Source of the DNA: UKL13-2 sp038206765
GTDB taxonomy: Bacteria; Pseudomonadota; Gammaproteobacteria; Burkholderiales; Usitatibacteraceae
Assembly: GCA_038206765.1 (NCBI GenBank)
Contig: JBBRAM010000019.1
Coordinates: 11,679-75,678, forward strand
DNA length: 64,000 nt
Reading direction: 5' to 3'
The translations under genes were made by a program, and so were the position numbers. The notes under the pieces are model-generated. The model saw nothing but the letters and a program-made list of their open reading frames with translations. It was not told the origin of the DNA and made no database searches. Positions 43,303 through 52,962 of the stretch are shown piece by piece. Position 1 is the stretch's first letter; the number at the start of each line of letters is the position of its first letter.

Positions 43303-44379
43303 ATGGGTGCCTATGTTCTAAGACGGTTGTGGCAAATGATTCCCACCCTGGCAGGTGTGATGTTGCTGATATTTGTTTTGTTTAATTGGGTGGGCGGCGA
43401 TCCTTCACTGGTGCTCGCGGGCAAAATCACCAATAAAGAGCAAATCGAAAATATCAAAAAACAGCTTGGTGTAGATCAGCCCGCTTATGTGCAGCTTGGT
43501 TACTTTGCATTCGAGGTGGCAACTGGATTTACGTGCACTTGGAAGAGCTTTACGGATAATCCCGACCCACCGAAGACGGATCCGAAAGTTGATCCGAAGA
43601 CCGACGCTAAAACGGACACCAAAACAGACGCTACAAAGGCAACCGCGCAGCCCAAATCAGGCTGTCAGGCGGTTCGTTCATGGGCCACCAATGAAGAAGT
43701 GCCGAAAATTTTGACTACCCGCATCGTGCCCACACTCACCATCATGATCCCGGTGCTGATTCTGGAAACCTTCCTTGGCGTGATTTTGGCAATAGGCGTT
43801 GCCTATGTTCGCGGATCGCTAACCGATAGAATGATTATGATGGTGTGTACCGTCGCTATGTCGGTTTCGTTCCTCGTTTACATCATCGTGGCGCAGTATA
43901 TTTTTGGCTTCCAGCTGGGCTGGTTCCCGGTACAGGGGTGGAGCGATTCCTTCTGGAAAAACATTACCTACTACGCACCGTTACCGATCATGCTCGCCGT
44001 ATTTGTCGGCTTGGCACCGGCACTGCGTTTATATCGCAGCTTTTTCCTTGACGAAATTAACAACGATTACGTTCGCACTGCACGGGCCAAAGGCGTTTCG
44101 GAAAAAACGGTAATGCTTAAGCATGTGCTCCGCAACGCAATGATTCCGATTCTGACCAATATCGGTATTGCTTTGCCTGGTATTTTCGTCGGTTCGTTCT
44201 TGTTGGAAACCTTTTTTTCTATTCCCGGTTTGGGGCGCGAAATTTTGGTTGCGGTGAACCGTTCCGATTTTCCGGTGATTAAAGCAGCCACCGTCTATCT
44301 CGCGATGGTGACGATGATTATTAACCTGCTGGTGGATGTGCTGTACAAAGCCGTCGATCCGCGCGTGACGTTCAAGTAA
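43303..44379 (+). CDS. ABC transporter permease 1 (YejB/DppB type) with charged repeat insert
   Basis: 358-residue inner-membrane permease. N-terminus MGAYVLRRLWQMIPTLAGVMLLIFVLFNWVGGDP (in parts) and the EAA motif EINNDYVRTARAKGVSEKTVMLKHVLRNAMIPILT are typical of DppB/YejB. Between the first helix and the next, residues ~80-125 contain an unusual Asp/Lys/Thr-rich periplasmic segment (PDPPKTDPKVDPKTDAKTD and continuing). The insert is built on a DxKTD repeat. Start at ATG 43303 behind aaggagg. Forms the channel with permease 2. Confidence 0.92.
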   Translation: MGAYVLRRLWQMIPTLAGVMLLIFVLFNWVGGDPSLVLAGKITNKEQIENIKKQLGVDQPAYVQLGYFAFEVATGFTCTWKSFTDNPDPPKTDPKVDPKTDAKTDTKTDATKATAQPKSGCQAVRSWATNEEVPKILTTRIVPTLTIMIPVLILETFLGVILAIGVAYVRGSLTDRMIMMVCTVAMSVSFLVYIIVAQYIFGFQLGWFPVQGWSDSFWKNITYYAPLPIMLAVFVGLAPALRLYRSFFLDEINNDYVRTARAKGVSEKTVMLKHVLRNAMIPILTNIGIALPGIFVGSFLLETFFSIPGLGREILVAVNRSDFPVIKAATVYLAMVTMIINLLVDVLYKAVDPRVTFK

Positions 44380-44388
44380 GGAGCCGAC

Positions 44389-45483
44389 ATGAGTGCAGTT
44401 TTGAATGCCAGCCACACACCTCCACCACCGTTGGCGCCGCTTCATCAAGTGTCGCCCGGCCTCTGGCAGCTCGCATGGCGGCGACTGAAGCGCGATAAAG
44501 TCGGGATGGTCTCACTGGTTGTCGTGATCTTCTTTTTGCTGATGATGGCGGGTTCCTATACGGGGCTGGTGGCTAAAAATTGGTCTAAAGAAGTTGGCGT
44601 TTCGTATGCCAATCCTAGCTTCATGGCGGGGGCTGAAAACTTGGAGGCGGTGCGGACCAAAGCTGATGCCAATGCCCCCAAAATTGAACCGGTTGATTTA
44701 TCGGATATTGATCCACTAGCGCCGCGCTACGCTGAATGGGCGGAGCGTACCGCGAAGATTAAAACCACCGAGATTAAACGCGCTGAATCATTAGCGTTTG
44801 GTGGCGATAAATGGGGGCGCGATGTGTTGCAAAAAGCCATCAAGGGTGCCGAGACTTCTATTTTTGTTGGACTTTTTGCTGCCTTGTTCGCCACCATTAT
44901 TGGCACAACGCTGGGCGCGATCTCCGGCTACATGGGCGGTAAAGTCGGCGATTTGTTGGAATGGTTTTACAACATTTTTACCTCGATTCCGTACATCCTG
45001 CTGATCTTGGCGTTCGCGGCAGTATTCTCGAGCTCGCCACAACTTGCAGCCTATAAGGGCGTGCCGATGGTGGTGGCGATTTTGGCGTTCACCGGTTGGA
45101 CGGGTATCTATCGTTTGGTGCGTTCTGAATATATCAAGCACGCCTCGCGCGAGTACGTGAAGGCGGCGCAGGCGATTGGTGCCAGCGATTCGCGACGTAT
45201 GTTCGTGCATATTTTGCCGAACGTGAGCCATGTTTGTTTGGTGCAACTCTCGCAGCACGTGGTGCAGTTCATCAAGGCGGAGGTAATTTTGTCCTACCTC
45301 GGATTAGGCGTGCCGGTTGATTCCGTTTCATGGGGAACCATGCTGGCCGAAGCGCAATCCGAGCTGGTGATTGGCAAATGGTGGCAGTTGGCCGCGGCGG
45401 GTATCTCGATGGCGATATTGGTGACGGCGTTTTCAATGCTGACCGATTCGTTGCGCGATGCGCTCGATCCAAAAATCAAATAA
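44389..45483 (+). CDS. ABC transporter permease 2 (YejE/DppC type)
   Basis: 364-residue permease. The N-terminal OppC_N segment (SPGLWQLAWRRLKRDKVGMVSLVVVIFFLLMMAG, in parts) is followed by an expanded periplasmic region (residues 60-135) and the BPD transport domain with EYIKHASREYVKAAQAIGASDSRRMFVHILPNV (EAA loop). The end ALDPKIK is conserved. Starts 9 bp after permease 1. Confidence 0.93.
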   Translation: MSAVLNASHTPPPPLAPLHQVSPGLWQLAWRRLKRDKVGMVSLVVVIFFLLMMAGSYTGLVAKNWSKEVGVSYANPSFMAGAENLEAVRTKADANAPKIEPVDLSDIDPLAPRYAEWAERTAKIKTTEIKRAESLAFGGDKWGRDVLQKAIKGAETSIFVGLFAALFATIIGTTLGAISGYMGGKVGDLLEWFYNIFTSIPYILLILAFAAVFSSSPQLAAYKGVPMVVAILAFTGWTGIYRLVRSEYIKHASREYVKAAQAIGASDSRRMFVHILPNVSHVCLVQLSQHVVQFIKAEVILSYLGLGVPVDSVSWGTMLAEAQSELVIGKWWQLAAAGISMAILVTAFSMLTDSLRDALDPKIK

Positions 45484-45510
45484 GCAAATCACAAAAAACG
45501 GGCTACCCCA

Positions 45511-47208
45511 ATGGATAATTTACTCGAAGTTAAAAATCTCAACGTCAAATTCCGCCTCGACGGCAATCAAATTTTTGAAGCGGTTAAAGGCATTTCGTTT
45601 GACGTGCCCAAAAATTCTACCGTCGCGCTAGTCGGTGAGTCAGGCTCGGGCAAATCGGTGTCGGCGATGTCGATTGTGCGTTTGTTGCCGAAAGAAACTG
45701 CCATCATTTCGCCCGGTAGCCAGATTTTGTTTGAGGGCAAGAATCTACTGCAGCTGCCCGAGCAAGACGTGCGCAATATTCGCGGTAAAGATATCTCGGT
45801 GATTTTTCAAGAGCCGATGTCGTCACTGAATCCGGTCTTTACGGTCGGCGATCAAATCGCTGAAGTGCTGCGCCTGCACACCAAAATGACGCGCAAACAA
45901 GCCTGGGCGCGGGCGGAAGAGCTGATGCATGAAGTTGGTATTCCGAACCCCAAGCTGCGCATGAATTCATTTCCGCATGAGCTTTCCGGCGGGCAGCAGC
46001 AACGCGTGATGATCGCGCAAGCTATTTCGTGCGAACCGAAACTGCTGATTGCCGACGAGCCCACCACCGCGCTTGATGTGACGATTCAAAAGCAAATTTT
46101 GGATTTGATTGCCAATTTGCAGCAACGCCACCATATGTCGGTGCTGTTCATCACGCACGATCTGGCGGTGGTTGGCGAAATTGCCGATCACGTGGTGGTG
46201 ATGCAAAGTGGTGAAATCAAAGAAAAAGGCACTGCCAAGGCGATTTTTGAGGCGCCATCACATCCGTACACCAAAGCACTGCTATCGTGCCGTCCCAGCG
46301 TTTCAGAGCGGCCCAAGCGCTTGCCGGTGATCGATGATTTCTTGCGACCAGAAGGTGTGAACAAAGAAAACCTCGCGCAGCGCAAACGCGGCTGCGAGCC
46401 AAATGACCAAATTGTGTTGGAAGTAAATAATCTTTCCAAAAAATTCATGCTCAAAGACGGCCTGTTTAAAAAACGTGAAGTGGCCGCGGTGAAGGATGCC
46501 TCATTTAAGCTGGCACGCGGTAAAACGTTGGGCTTGGTCGGCGAATCAGGTTCCGGGAAAACGACGGTTGGTTTGACGCTGATGCGCCTGCATGCTGCCT
46601 CCGGCGGCGAGGTATTGTTCGACGGCGTGGATTTATTAAAGCTGAGCGAAAAAGATTTCTTAAAATACAAGCGCCGCATCCAAATTGTTTTTCAAAACCC
46701 GTACGCCTCGCTGAACCCGCGCTTCACAGTGGGTCAAATTTTGCTGGAGCCGATGAAGATTCACAGCATCGGCGCAGATGACCAAGAGCGTATCGGCTTG
46801 GCGATGGCACTTCTTAAACGCGTTGGTCTACCCGACGTATCGTTTTATAAATATCCGCATGAATTTTCCGGTGGTCAGCGCCAGCGGATTGCGATTGCGC
46901 GCTGTTTGACGATGAAGCCCGATGTATTGATTTGTGATGAATCCGTATCGGCACTGGATGTGTCGGTACAAGCGCAAGTGCTCAATTTGCTGCAAGATTT
47001 GCAAGACGAATACAAAATGAGCTACATCTTCATTTCGCATGATTTGGCGGTGGTGAAATATATCTCGGACCAGGTAATGGTCATGAGTGAAGGCGATGTC
47101 ATTGAAGTCGCGAACTCGGATGAGATTTATTTGCATCCGAAGCAGGAATACACCAAAAAATTATTGGGTTCGATCCCTAAAGGTTGGCAGGAAACAGCAG
47201 CTGCTTAG
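45511..47208 (+). CDS. ABC transporter ATP-binding protein, two fused domains (YejF type)
   Basis: 565 residues with two complete ATPase modules. First: Walker A GESGSGKSVSAMS, signature LSGGQQQRVMIAQ, Walker B LLIADEPTTALD. Second: GESGSGKTTVGLTL, signature SGGQRQRIAIARCL, Walker B VLICDESVSALD. Each module has the oligopeptide-family C-terminal part with cysteines (LLSCRPSV...). One protein thus supplies both ATP sites for the permease pair and serves all three binding proteins. Ends the operon. Confidence 0.95.
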   Translation: MDNLLEVKNLNVKFRLDGNQIFEAVKGISFDVPKNSTVALVGESGSGKSVSAMSIVRLLPKETAIISPGSQILFEGKNLLQLPEQDVRNIRGKDISVIFQEPMSSLNPVFTVGDQIAEVLRLHTKMTRKQAWARAEELMHEVGIPNPKLRMNSFPHELSGGQQQRVMIAQAISCEPKLLIADEPTTALDVTIQKQILDLIANLQQRHHMSVLFITHDLAVVGEIADHVVVMQSGEIKEKGTAKAIFEAPSHPYTKALLSCRPSVSERPKRLPVIDDFLRPEGVNKENLAQRKRGCEPNDQIVLEVNNLSKKFMLKDGLFKKREVAAVKDASFKLARGKTLGLVGESGSGKTTVGLTLMRLHAASGGEVLFDGVDLLKLSEKDFLKYKRRIQIVFQNPYASLNPRFTVGQILLEPMKIHSIGADDQERIGLAMALLKRVGLPDVSFYKYPHEFSGGQRQRIAIARCLTMKPDVLICDESVSALDVSVQAQVLNLLQDLQDEYKMSYIFISHDLAVVKYISDQVMVMSEGDVIEVANSDEIYLHPKQEYTKKLLGSIPKGWQETAAA

Positions 47209-47404
47209 GACAGATTGGCTGCCTGGCTGCTTGGCAGTTTCTGGGTCCTGCTGGGGCAGTCGAGGGACCGCTAAGGACTGTTCTGACGGCTGCTTGAACG
47301 ATTGCCGACGGTGATGCGGCCACATCTAAGGCTAAGCCAACATTTAACCTCGCCCAGTTGTGAGGAGTGCGCCACCAGAGGCACTCTCGGAAAACTTGCT
47401 CGCC

Positions 47405-50161
47405 CTAGGCTACAGCAGCCGTAAGCCAGGCAGTGGCATGTGCGCTCGTCATCGGCCGACTGATAAAAAACCCTTGCCCCTCGTTGCAACCGAGGTTGCG
47501 CAACGCGGTGAGCGTAGTTTCGTCCTCAATGCCCTCGGCAACAACCGATAAGCCCAAATTGTGGGCGAGGTTAATAGTGGATTCAACAATCGCCGCGTCC
47601 TTTTTGTTGCTCAACATTTGCAACACAAATGAGATGTCAATTTTTAACGCGCTGACGGGCAGCGTTTTGAGGTGCGACAAGGATGAATAGCCAGTGCCAA
47701 AATCATCGATCGCGATGTTGATGCCGATGTCTTGCACGTGTCGCAGCACCCGCGTCGCCCGCTCAGGATCGGCTATCAATGCGCTTTCTGTAATTTCGAG
47801 TTCCAGTTGTGATGCGGATACTTGATGTTTATCGAGCAATTGGCGAACCTGTTCGGGGAATGCTTCATCCATGAGGTGACGCGCTGATAGATTCACCGCT
47901 ATCCTGAAATTTTGATGGGTTCTACCCGTGATCGTGGCATCGTTGGTCCATGATTTAAGCTGCGCCAGCGATTGATCCAACACCCATAACGTTAACGGCA
48001 AAATAATATCGGACAGTTCAGCCAACGGGATGAATTGTGAGGGTGGCAATAGCCCTTGCGTAGGATGGCGCCACCGAACGAGCGCCTCAAAACCGGTGGG
48101 TTGGTTAGTCCGCAACGAAATTTTTGGCTGGTAGTGCAGCTCCAGCTGCCCGTTGGTGATGGCATCGCCAATTTCGCCGATGAGGGCAAGGCGGGCTCGT
48201 GAATGCATATCGTCGGCGCTGTTATAGACGGCGTAACTATTGCCGCGCCGCTTGGCAATGTACATGGCGACATCAGCGCAGCGCATGATTTCAATTGCGC
48301 TAGCACCGTGCCCCGGATGCAAGGCAATGCCGATGCTGGCGTCGATCTGCAATCTGTAGCCCTCAATATCGAATGGCCTAGTTAACGTCGCCAATGTTCT
48401 TCCGGCCGCCACATTCGCTAATTGCGGATCGGGTAAATCTTCAATCCAAATTGCGAATTCATCGCCGCCCAATCTGGCAACCTCACCTTTATACAAACTG
48501 TTTTCATCGTTTTCCAGCACCAAACGACGCGCTAGCCTTGCGAGTAGCACATCGCCAGCGGCGTGGCCGAGTGTGTCGTTGATTTCTTTAAAACGATCCA
48601 AGTCAATCAGCAACAATGCGCTATGTTGATGTTTGGCGGCATCGATGGAGCGGTTAATATCGCGTTCTATTGCTGAGCGATTTTTGAGTCCGGTCAGCAA
48701 ATCGTGGGTGGCACGATATTCCAATACTGCCAATTGATCCCGCCGTTCGAGCTCAGCCCCCGCGCGTGCCGCAAATATCTGCAACATATGGATCGCCACA
48801 CCGCTTTGTTCCAACGGCTTTTTGAATAAAACGGCGATCAAGCCGAGTGGTTTGCCCGTTGAGCTCAGTAGTCGCGCACCGACGTAGCCCTCAATAGATT
48901 TGTCTGTCAGCTCGATGTCGTTGGGGAACAACTGGGCGACGTTACGGGGATAAGCACAAATGCCGCGCTCCAGCACGGTTTCGCAGGGTGAGCCAGCCAA
49001 GCGATAGACAAAGTTATCCAAAACACCAATCTGTTTTTGCACAGCAATGGTGCTTACGCAGCTTTCATCGTCTTGATCAAGTTCGCCGACAAATGCCATA
49101 TCGGCATCCAGAGCACGTGCCAGACATTCAACGAGTGAACGAAAAAATTCCTCTCCGCTGGTAGCGGCAACGCTTTGGGCAATATCGAACACCAAGCGCT
49201 CTTGACGCTTGCTGGCGGTGATATCTCGACCAATAGAAATAAGCGACATCTCGCCATCAATTTCAAGCCGCTCGGTAGCGATTTCAAAGGTGCGAATCTC
49301 CCCCGATTTCAATTTCAATGCCGCCTCAAATCCGCGCACGCTGCCGTCGGTGCTCAAGCGTTTATGCCAAGTCTCCTGCTGTTCTGCAAAGGCCCATAGG
49401 CCAATTTCACTCACAGTATGGCCGACCACCTCCTGCGCGGTGTAGCCGGATTGGCGCTCGAAACTATCGTTAACTTCGATAATCATGCCGTCTTTTACCC
49501 GCTTCACAACAATCCAATCAGGACTCAGCCAGAAGACGCGAGAGAAGCGGTTTTCAGAAGCTGACAATTGATCTTCCGTATCGCGACGGTGGCTGTTTTC
49601 AATTGCCATGGCGGTGAGATCGGCAATCGATCCTGCAAACTGCTGTTCGTCGGGTGTCCAGTCGCGTTTAGCACCAACGGCCTCAATGCAAACCACCCCT
49701 TGGCTTTCACCGCCGAACCAAAGGGTCGCATCCAGCAAGGAATAAACGTTGAGGGGCAGCAGGTAAGTCTGGGACAATTCCGCAGTGCGTTTATCTACGC
49801 GCGCGTCGCTGGCGTTGACGGCGCGATTCCACCGCAGGGCTTCAAAATAGGCAGGGTATTGTGAGGCGTTGAGCCGCGTGCCAGACGAGTGCCGATTAGT
49901 GTCAAGCTCGTAAAGATCGATCAGCTCAAGCGTGACGCGGGCGTCGGTGAATTGCCAAATAGAAACACGCCGCGCACCGATGGTGGTGGCGCATATTTCC
50001 GTAAGCTGCGCAAAAACCTTGGCAAGATCCTGCGCCAATAAATCACTCTTCATGATACGCAGCAGCGCCGCCTGCTGAAGCTTTACCCGTTGCTCGATGG
50101 CCGCGTATTCGGACACTACCTCGACACTAGCATTCACTGGGTTGACTCCGAGATTACTCAC
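47405..50161 (-). CDS. GAF-PAS-GAF-GGDEF-EAL signalling protein
   Basis: 918-residue soluble c-di-GMP protein. Order: GAF (about 25-190), PAS (about 205-315, VFWLSPDWIVVKRVKDGMIIEVNDSFERQSGYTAQEVVG, in parts), second GAF (about 330-480), GGDEF (about 495-650) with an intact RLGGDEFAIW and the LDRFKEINDTLGHAAGD metal region, and EAL (about 660-905) with FEALVRWRHPTQG, the EITES and DDFGTGYSSL motifs. Both synthase and phosphodiesterase motifs appear intact, so the net activity is uncertain. No membrane segment, so the signal is cytoplasmic. Monocistronic. Confidence 0.94.
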   Translation of the reverse strand: MSNLGVNPVNASVEVVSEYAAIEQRVKLQQAALLRIMKSDLLAQDLAKVFAQLTEICATTIGARRVSIWQFTDARVTLELIDLYELDTNRHSSGTRLNASQYPAYFEALRWNRAVNASDARVDKRTAELSQTYLLPLNVYSLLDATLWFGGESQGVVCIEAVGAKRDWTPDEQQFAGSIADLTAMAIENSHRRDTEDQLSASENRFSRVFWLSPDWIVVKRVKDGMIIEVNDSFERQSGYTAQEVVGHTVSEIGLWAFAEQQETWHKRLSTDGSVRGFEAALKLKSGEIRTFEIATERLEIDGEMSLISIGRDITASKRQERLVFDIAQSVAATSGEEFFRSLVECLARALDADMAFVGELDQDDESCVSTIAVQKQIGVLDNFVYRLAGSPCETVLERGICAYPRNVAQLFPNDIELTDKSIEGYVGARLLSSTGKPLGLIAVLFKKPLEQSGVAIHMLQIFAARAGAELERRDQLAVLEYRATHDLLTGLKNRSAIERDINRSIDAAKHQHSALLLIDLDRFKEINDTLGHAAGDVLLARLARRLVLENDENSLYKGEVARLGGDEFAIWIEDLPDPQLANVAAGRTLATLTRPFDIEGYRLQIDASIGIALHPGHGASAIEIMRCADVAMYIAKRRGNSYAVYNSADDMHSRARLALIGEIGDAITNGQLELHYQPKISLRTNQPTGFEALVRWRHPTQGLLPPSQFIPLAELSDIILPLTLWVLDQSLAQLKSWTNDATITGRTHQNFRIAVNLSARHLMDEAFPEQVRQLLDKHQVSASQLELEITESALIADPERATRVLRHVQDIGINIAIDDFGTGYSSLSHLKTLPVSALKIDISFVLQMLSNKKDAAIVESTINLAHNLGLSVVAEGIEDETTLTALRNLGCNEGQGFFISRPMTSAHATAWLTAAVA

Positions 50162-50469
50162 GAATTATTTTTCAATGTGTTTTACAAGCCGTATTTAGGT
50201 TTTGAAATCTACTGCCCGGCGACTAGTAAAAACCCATATTGACGGCCAATTGTCGGATATGGCAGATATTACGTCAATGTCAGTTCTGACAGGTTGACAA
50301 AATTATAATTTTGTAGATCCGGCGGCTGGTATCGGTGCAATTCTATATGTGCGCGCGGTCAACGTTGGGTCAACTATTTCTGCGCGGCAACGTCTGCCCG
50401 AGGGGCCCTAACGTGTGTTGGAGATGATTAAGGTAGCACTACCGTAACGGTCATCCTCAGTTTTACGAT
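50162..50469. other. 308-bp spacer with palindromes
   Basis: Promoter region of the GGDEF/EAL gene. Contains two adjacent palindromes, tgtcagttctgaca (50278-50291) and caaaattataattttg (50298-50313). No gene. Confidence 0.5.
50278..50313. promoter_or_regulatory. Two adjacent palindromes
   Basis: tgtcag-tt-ctgaca, then after 6 bp caaaatta-taattttg, 117-152 bp upstream of the GGDEF/EAL start. Possible regulator sites; the binder is unknown. Confidence 0.45.
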
Positions 50470-51132
50470 TTACTTTACTGCTTCCCGCAACCACATGACC
50501 AGCGGCTTGGCGGCTTCAAAATGTTGGGCGATCATCGCCGGCAAATCCTTCGGCACCTTTTTATACAAATTGATCGATGTTTCGCACAAAAAATGCCGAT
50601 TTTTGATGTAATCAATATACGGCAAATCCGATGCGTAGCCTTTGGGTGGCCGTACCATACGGTCTTGCTCAATGAGTCCGCCAAATGTGTCGTTGATCGC
50701 TTTATTTTTTAACAATTTCGCAAATTTTGCCGGTTCGGCAACGATGTAATCGCGGATTTTTTTAATCGCCAGCGCTTCCGGCATATAGACGCCGCAAGCC
50801 GTCAAAAGCTGGCCTCGGTGGTCGACATGAAAATAGTAAACGGGCCGTGTTTTGTCTGTCGTCCTTGCGCCGAGCACAGCACCAATATGATTTTTGAATG
50901 GGCTTTTATCCTTCGCAAACCGGACATCGCGGTAAATACGAAATACTGCCTTCTTGGGCTCGAACGGGCCTAGTTCCTTGTCGAACTTAGCGACCTTTGC
51001 ACCGACTTGACCAACAAGCTCAATGAATTCTTCGCGCAAGATGTCGTAATGCGGTTTGTTGTGCAAGAACCAGGGACGATTGTTATTTTCGTCGAGCTCT
51101 TTTAGGAATTGGAGGAGGGCAGGGATGTGCAT
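50470..51132 (-). CDS. DUF2461 family protein
   Basis: 220-residue soluble protein. Typical start ALLQFLKELDENNNRPWFLHNKPHYD, mid KKAVFRIYRDVRFAKDKSPFKNHIGAVLGA and YYFHVDHRGQLLTACGVYMPEA. The family function is unknown. Located 24 bp from a small membrane gene read in the same direction. Confidence 0.88.
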   Translation of the reverse strand: MHIPALLQFLKELDENNNRPWFLHNKPHYDILREEFIELVGQVGAKVAKFDKELGPFEPKKAVFRIYRDVRFAKDKSPFKNHIGAVLGARTTDKTRPVYYFHVDHRGQLLTACGVYMPEALAIKKIRDYIVAEPAKFAKLLKNKAINDTFGGLIEQDRMVRPPKGYASDLPYIDYIKNRHFLCETSINLYKKVPKDLPAMIAQHFEAAKPLVMWLREAVK

Positions 51133-51156
51133 TGTTTGAGGGTCTTTACAAAAATA

Positions 51157-51591
51157 TTAGGCCGATGTGTTTTCTGTTTCAGCTACCCAAATATGCCGTT
51201 CGTGCCATCCGTAGCGGTACAGAGCAATCCAGAGCGGTAGTGTCAAGACATAAAGCGATGTGCCAAGGACAAATAATATGCCCCGTGATACAAATTCTTT
51301 TACCTCTGATAAGTCAGTATTCCAGAACTCGTAAAGGGAAAATAAACCAATGCCGAGAGAGGTTAAAAACGCGATTTTCCATACGCCTGAATCGCCAAAT
51401 CGCCGTGAAAAAATAAAACCATAAAGGCCAAGGACTTCAATCGGAGCAATTAGAAAGTAACCAATTTCATCGATTTCGATTTGAAACTCATCTATTGGCA
51501 TTAACACGGGGAACAAAAATAGGATTATCGCCAGCATCGTTAAAACGCTATACGTAATAAAATAGACTAGCCAAAAACGATGTCGTTGCAC
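51157..51591 (-). CDS. Hypothetical four-helix membrane protein
   Basis: 144 residues, not recognised. Four hydrophobic segments (LVYFITYSVLTMLAIILFLF, IGYFLIAPIEVLGLYGFIF, VWKIAFLTSLGIGLFSLY, ILFVLGTSLYVLTLPLWIALY, each short enough to span once). GTG start at 51591 lies 2 bp after the moaA stop with gggggg ahead of it, so it is probably read with moaA. Function unknown. Confidence 0.6.
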   Translation of the reverse strand: MQRHRFWLVYFITYSVLTMLAIILFLFPVLMPIDEFQIEIDEIGYFLIAPIEVLGLYGFIFSRRFGDSGVWKIAFLTSLGIGLFSLYEFWNTDLSEVKEFVSRGILFVLGTSLYVLTLPLWIALYRYGWHERHIWVAETENTSA

Positions 51592-51593
51592 TT

Positions 51594-52715
51594 TTACCCC
51601 CCAATAAAACTCATCTCAACCTTACGACTCTTGGCAGTCTCAGCTGTCCGAATCTCAGAATAGTTGTCGGCCCGCGACTGCCAAATCGCTCCCATCGCAT
51701 CCCGAATTTCATCGTCACTTTTCCCGCCCCGCAACAACGCCTTCAAGTCGTAGCCTTTCTGCGCAAACAGGCAGGTGTAAAGCCCGCCATCGGTGGACAG
51801 TCGAGCCCTTGTGCAGGTTCCGCAAAATGCTTGAGTGACGCTTGAAATCACGCCAATCTCGCCGCTGCCATCTTGATAGCGCCAACGCTCGGCCACTTCG
51901 CCTTCGTAGTTTGCATCGGCAACTTCTAACGGAAAAACATCGTTGATACGGCGAACAATTTCCGCGGAAGGGATCACATCGTCCATCAGCCAGCCGTTGG
52001 TGGCGCCGACATCCATGAATTCGATAAAACGCACAATGTTTCCGGTGTTTTTAAATCGCCGCGCCATTTCTACGATGTCATGATCATTCACGCCGCGTTT
52101 AACCACCATGTTAATTTTGACCGGGGTTAAACCCGCATCTTGTGTGGCATCAATGGCATCAAGCACTTTGGCAACGGGATAATCAACATCGTTCATCGCC
52201 CGGAAGGTGGCATCGTCTAGCGAATCGAGTGATACCGTGATGCGTTTCAGACCTGCGGCTTTGAGTGCGACCGCTTTAGCTCTGAGCGCCGAGCCGTTGG
52301 TGGTCAGGGTTAGATCGATGCCGGGAATTTCGTTCAGCATCGCGATGAGATGCTCAATCCCTTTGCGTAGTAATGGCTCGCCGCCGGTGAGGCGTATTTT
52401 CTCCACACCCAAGCTCACGGCAATGCGAGCGATACGGGTAATTTCCTCGAAGGTGAGCAGTTCGTCATGCGGCAGAAATTGATAATCGCTGTCGAACACA
52501 TTTTTCGGCATGCAATAAGTGCAGCGAAAATTGCAGCGGTCGGTAACCGAGATGCGTAAATCACGGATACGACGGCCTCGTTGGTCGACGAGCGAGACGG
52601 CATCTGGTTTTGCATTCAGCGTTGGTATTTCCAGTGTACGGCTGCCACCACGGGCAGCGGTACTGGCGTCCGCGTTGAAATTTGTAACAGTGATGGGGAT
52701 AATTTTATGGCTCAA
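51594..52715 (-). CDS. moaA: GTP 3',8-cyclase MoaA (molybdenum cofactor)
   Basis: Radical-SAM enzyme for the first step of molybdopterin synthesis. Motifs: RDLRISVTDRCNFRCTYCMPKNVF (first [4Fe-4S] CxxxCxxC), the KIRLTGGEPLLRKGIEHL block, FCGTCTRARLSTDGGLYTCLF (second cluster cysteines) and the C-terminal GG (MSFIGG) needed for activation. Start: no ATG lies between the window-supported frame start at 52859 and the SAM domain. A TTG at 52715 (giving MSHKIIPITV) matches the usual betaproteobacterial N-terminus and length (373 residues). The upstream part of the frame is repeat-derived (CIPVCIPVLVPVLV). Confidence 0.9.
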   Translation of the reverse strand: MSHKIIPITVTNFNADASTAARGGSRTLEIPTLNAKPDAVSLVDQRGRRIRDLRISVTDRCNFRCTYCMPKNVFDSDYQFLPHDELLTFEEITRIARIAVSLGVEKIRLTGGEPLLRKGIEHLIAMLNEIPGIDLTLTTNGSALRAKAVALKAAGLKRITVSLDSLDDATFRAMNDVDYPVAKVLDAIDATQDAGLTPVKINMVVKRGVNDHDIVEMARRFKNTGNIVRFIEFMDVGATNGWLMDDVIPSAEIVRRINDVFPLEVADANYEGEVAERWRYQDGSGEIGVISSVTQAFCGTCTRARLSTDGGLYTCLFAQKGYDLKALLRGGKSDDEIRDAMGAIWQSRADNYSEIRTAETAKSRKVEMSFIGG

Positions 52716-52766
52716 CTTAAATCCAGCAATCGGTAAACTAGACGCGGTGATGATGACGGCGCACGG

Positions 52767-52814
52767 AACAAGCACGGGAACAAGAACGGGAATGCAAACG
52801 GGAATGCAAAAAAG
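52767..52814. repeat. Four 12-bp tandem repeats
   Basis: aacaagcacggg, aacaagaacggg, aatgcaaacggg, aatgcaaaaaag, head to tail, in the spacer between moaA and the peroxidase gene. Confidence 0.8.
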
Positions 52815-52962
52815 AATACGATTGCCAAAAGGCAAGCAATCGCCCGAAGGCAAAAACAAACAATTCGATATTGTCGTAGTATATTCGCGGTTAGGCGTGG
52901 TTTTGGATCAAGTTTGCTCAACATTTCAGCAGTTCATTTCAAACGCTAAAAGAGGGGACAAC

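Noticed and set aside
52716..52859. N-terminal extension of moaA frame (CIPVCIPVLVPVLV)
   Set aside because: Derived from 12-bp tandem repeats; the TTG at 52715 gives the usual MoaA N-terminus.
52519..52962. N-terminal extension of the peroxidase frame
   Set aside because: Overlaps moaA antisense and the repeats; the ATG at 52963 has a ribosome site and starts a signal peptide.
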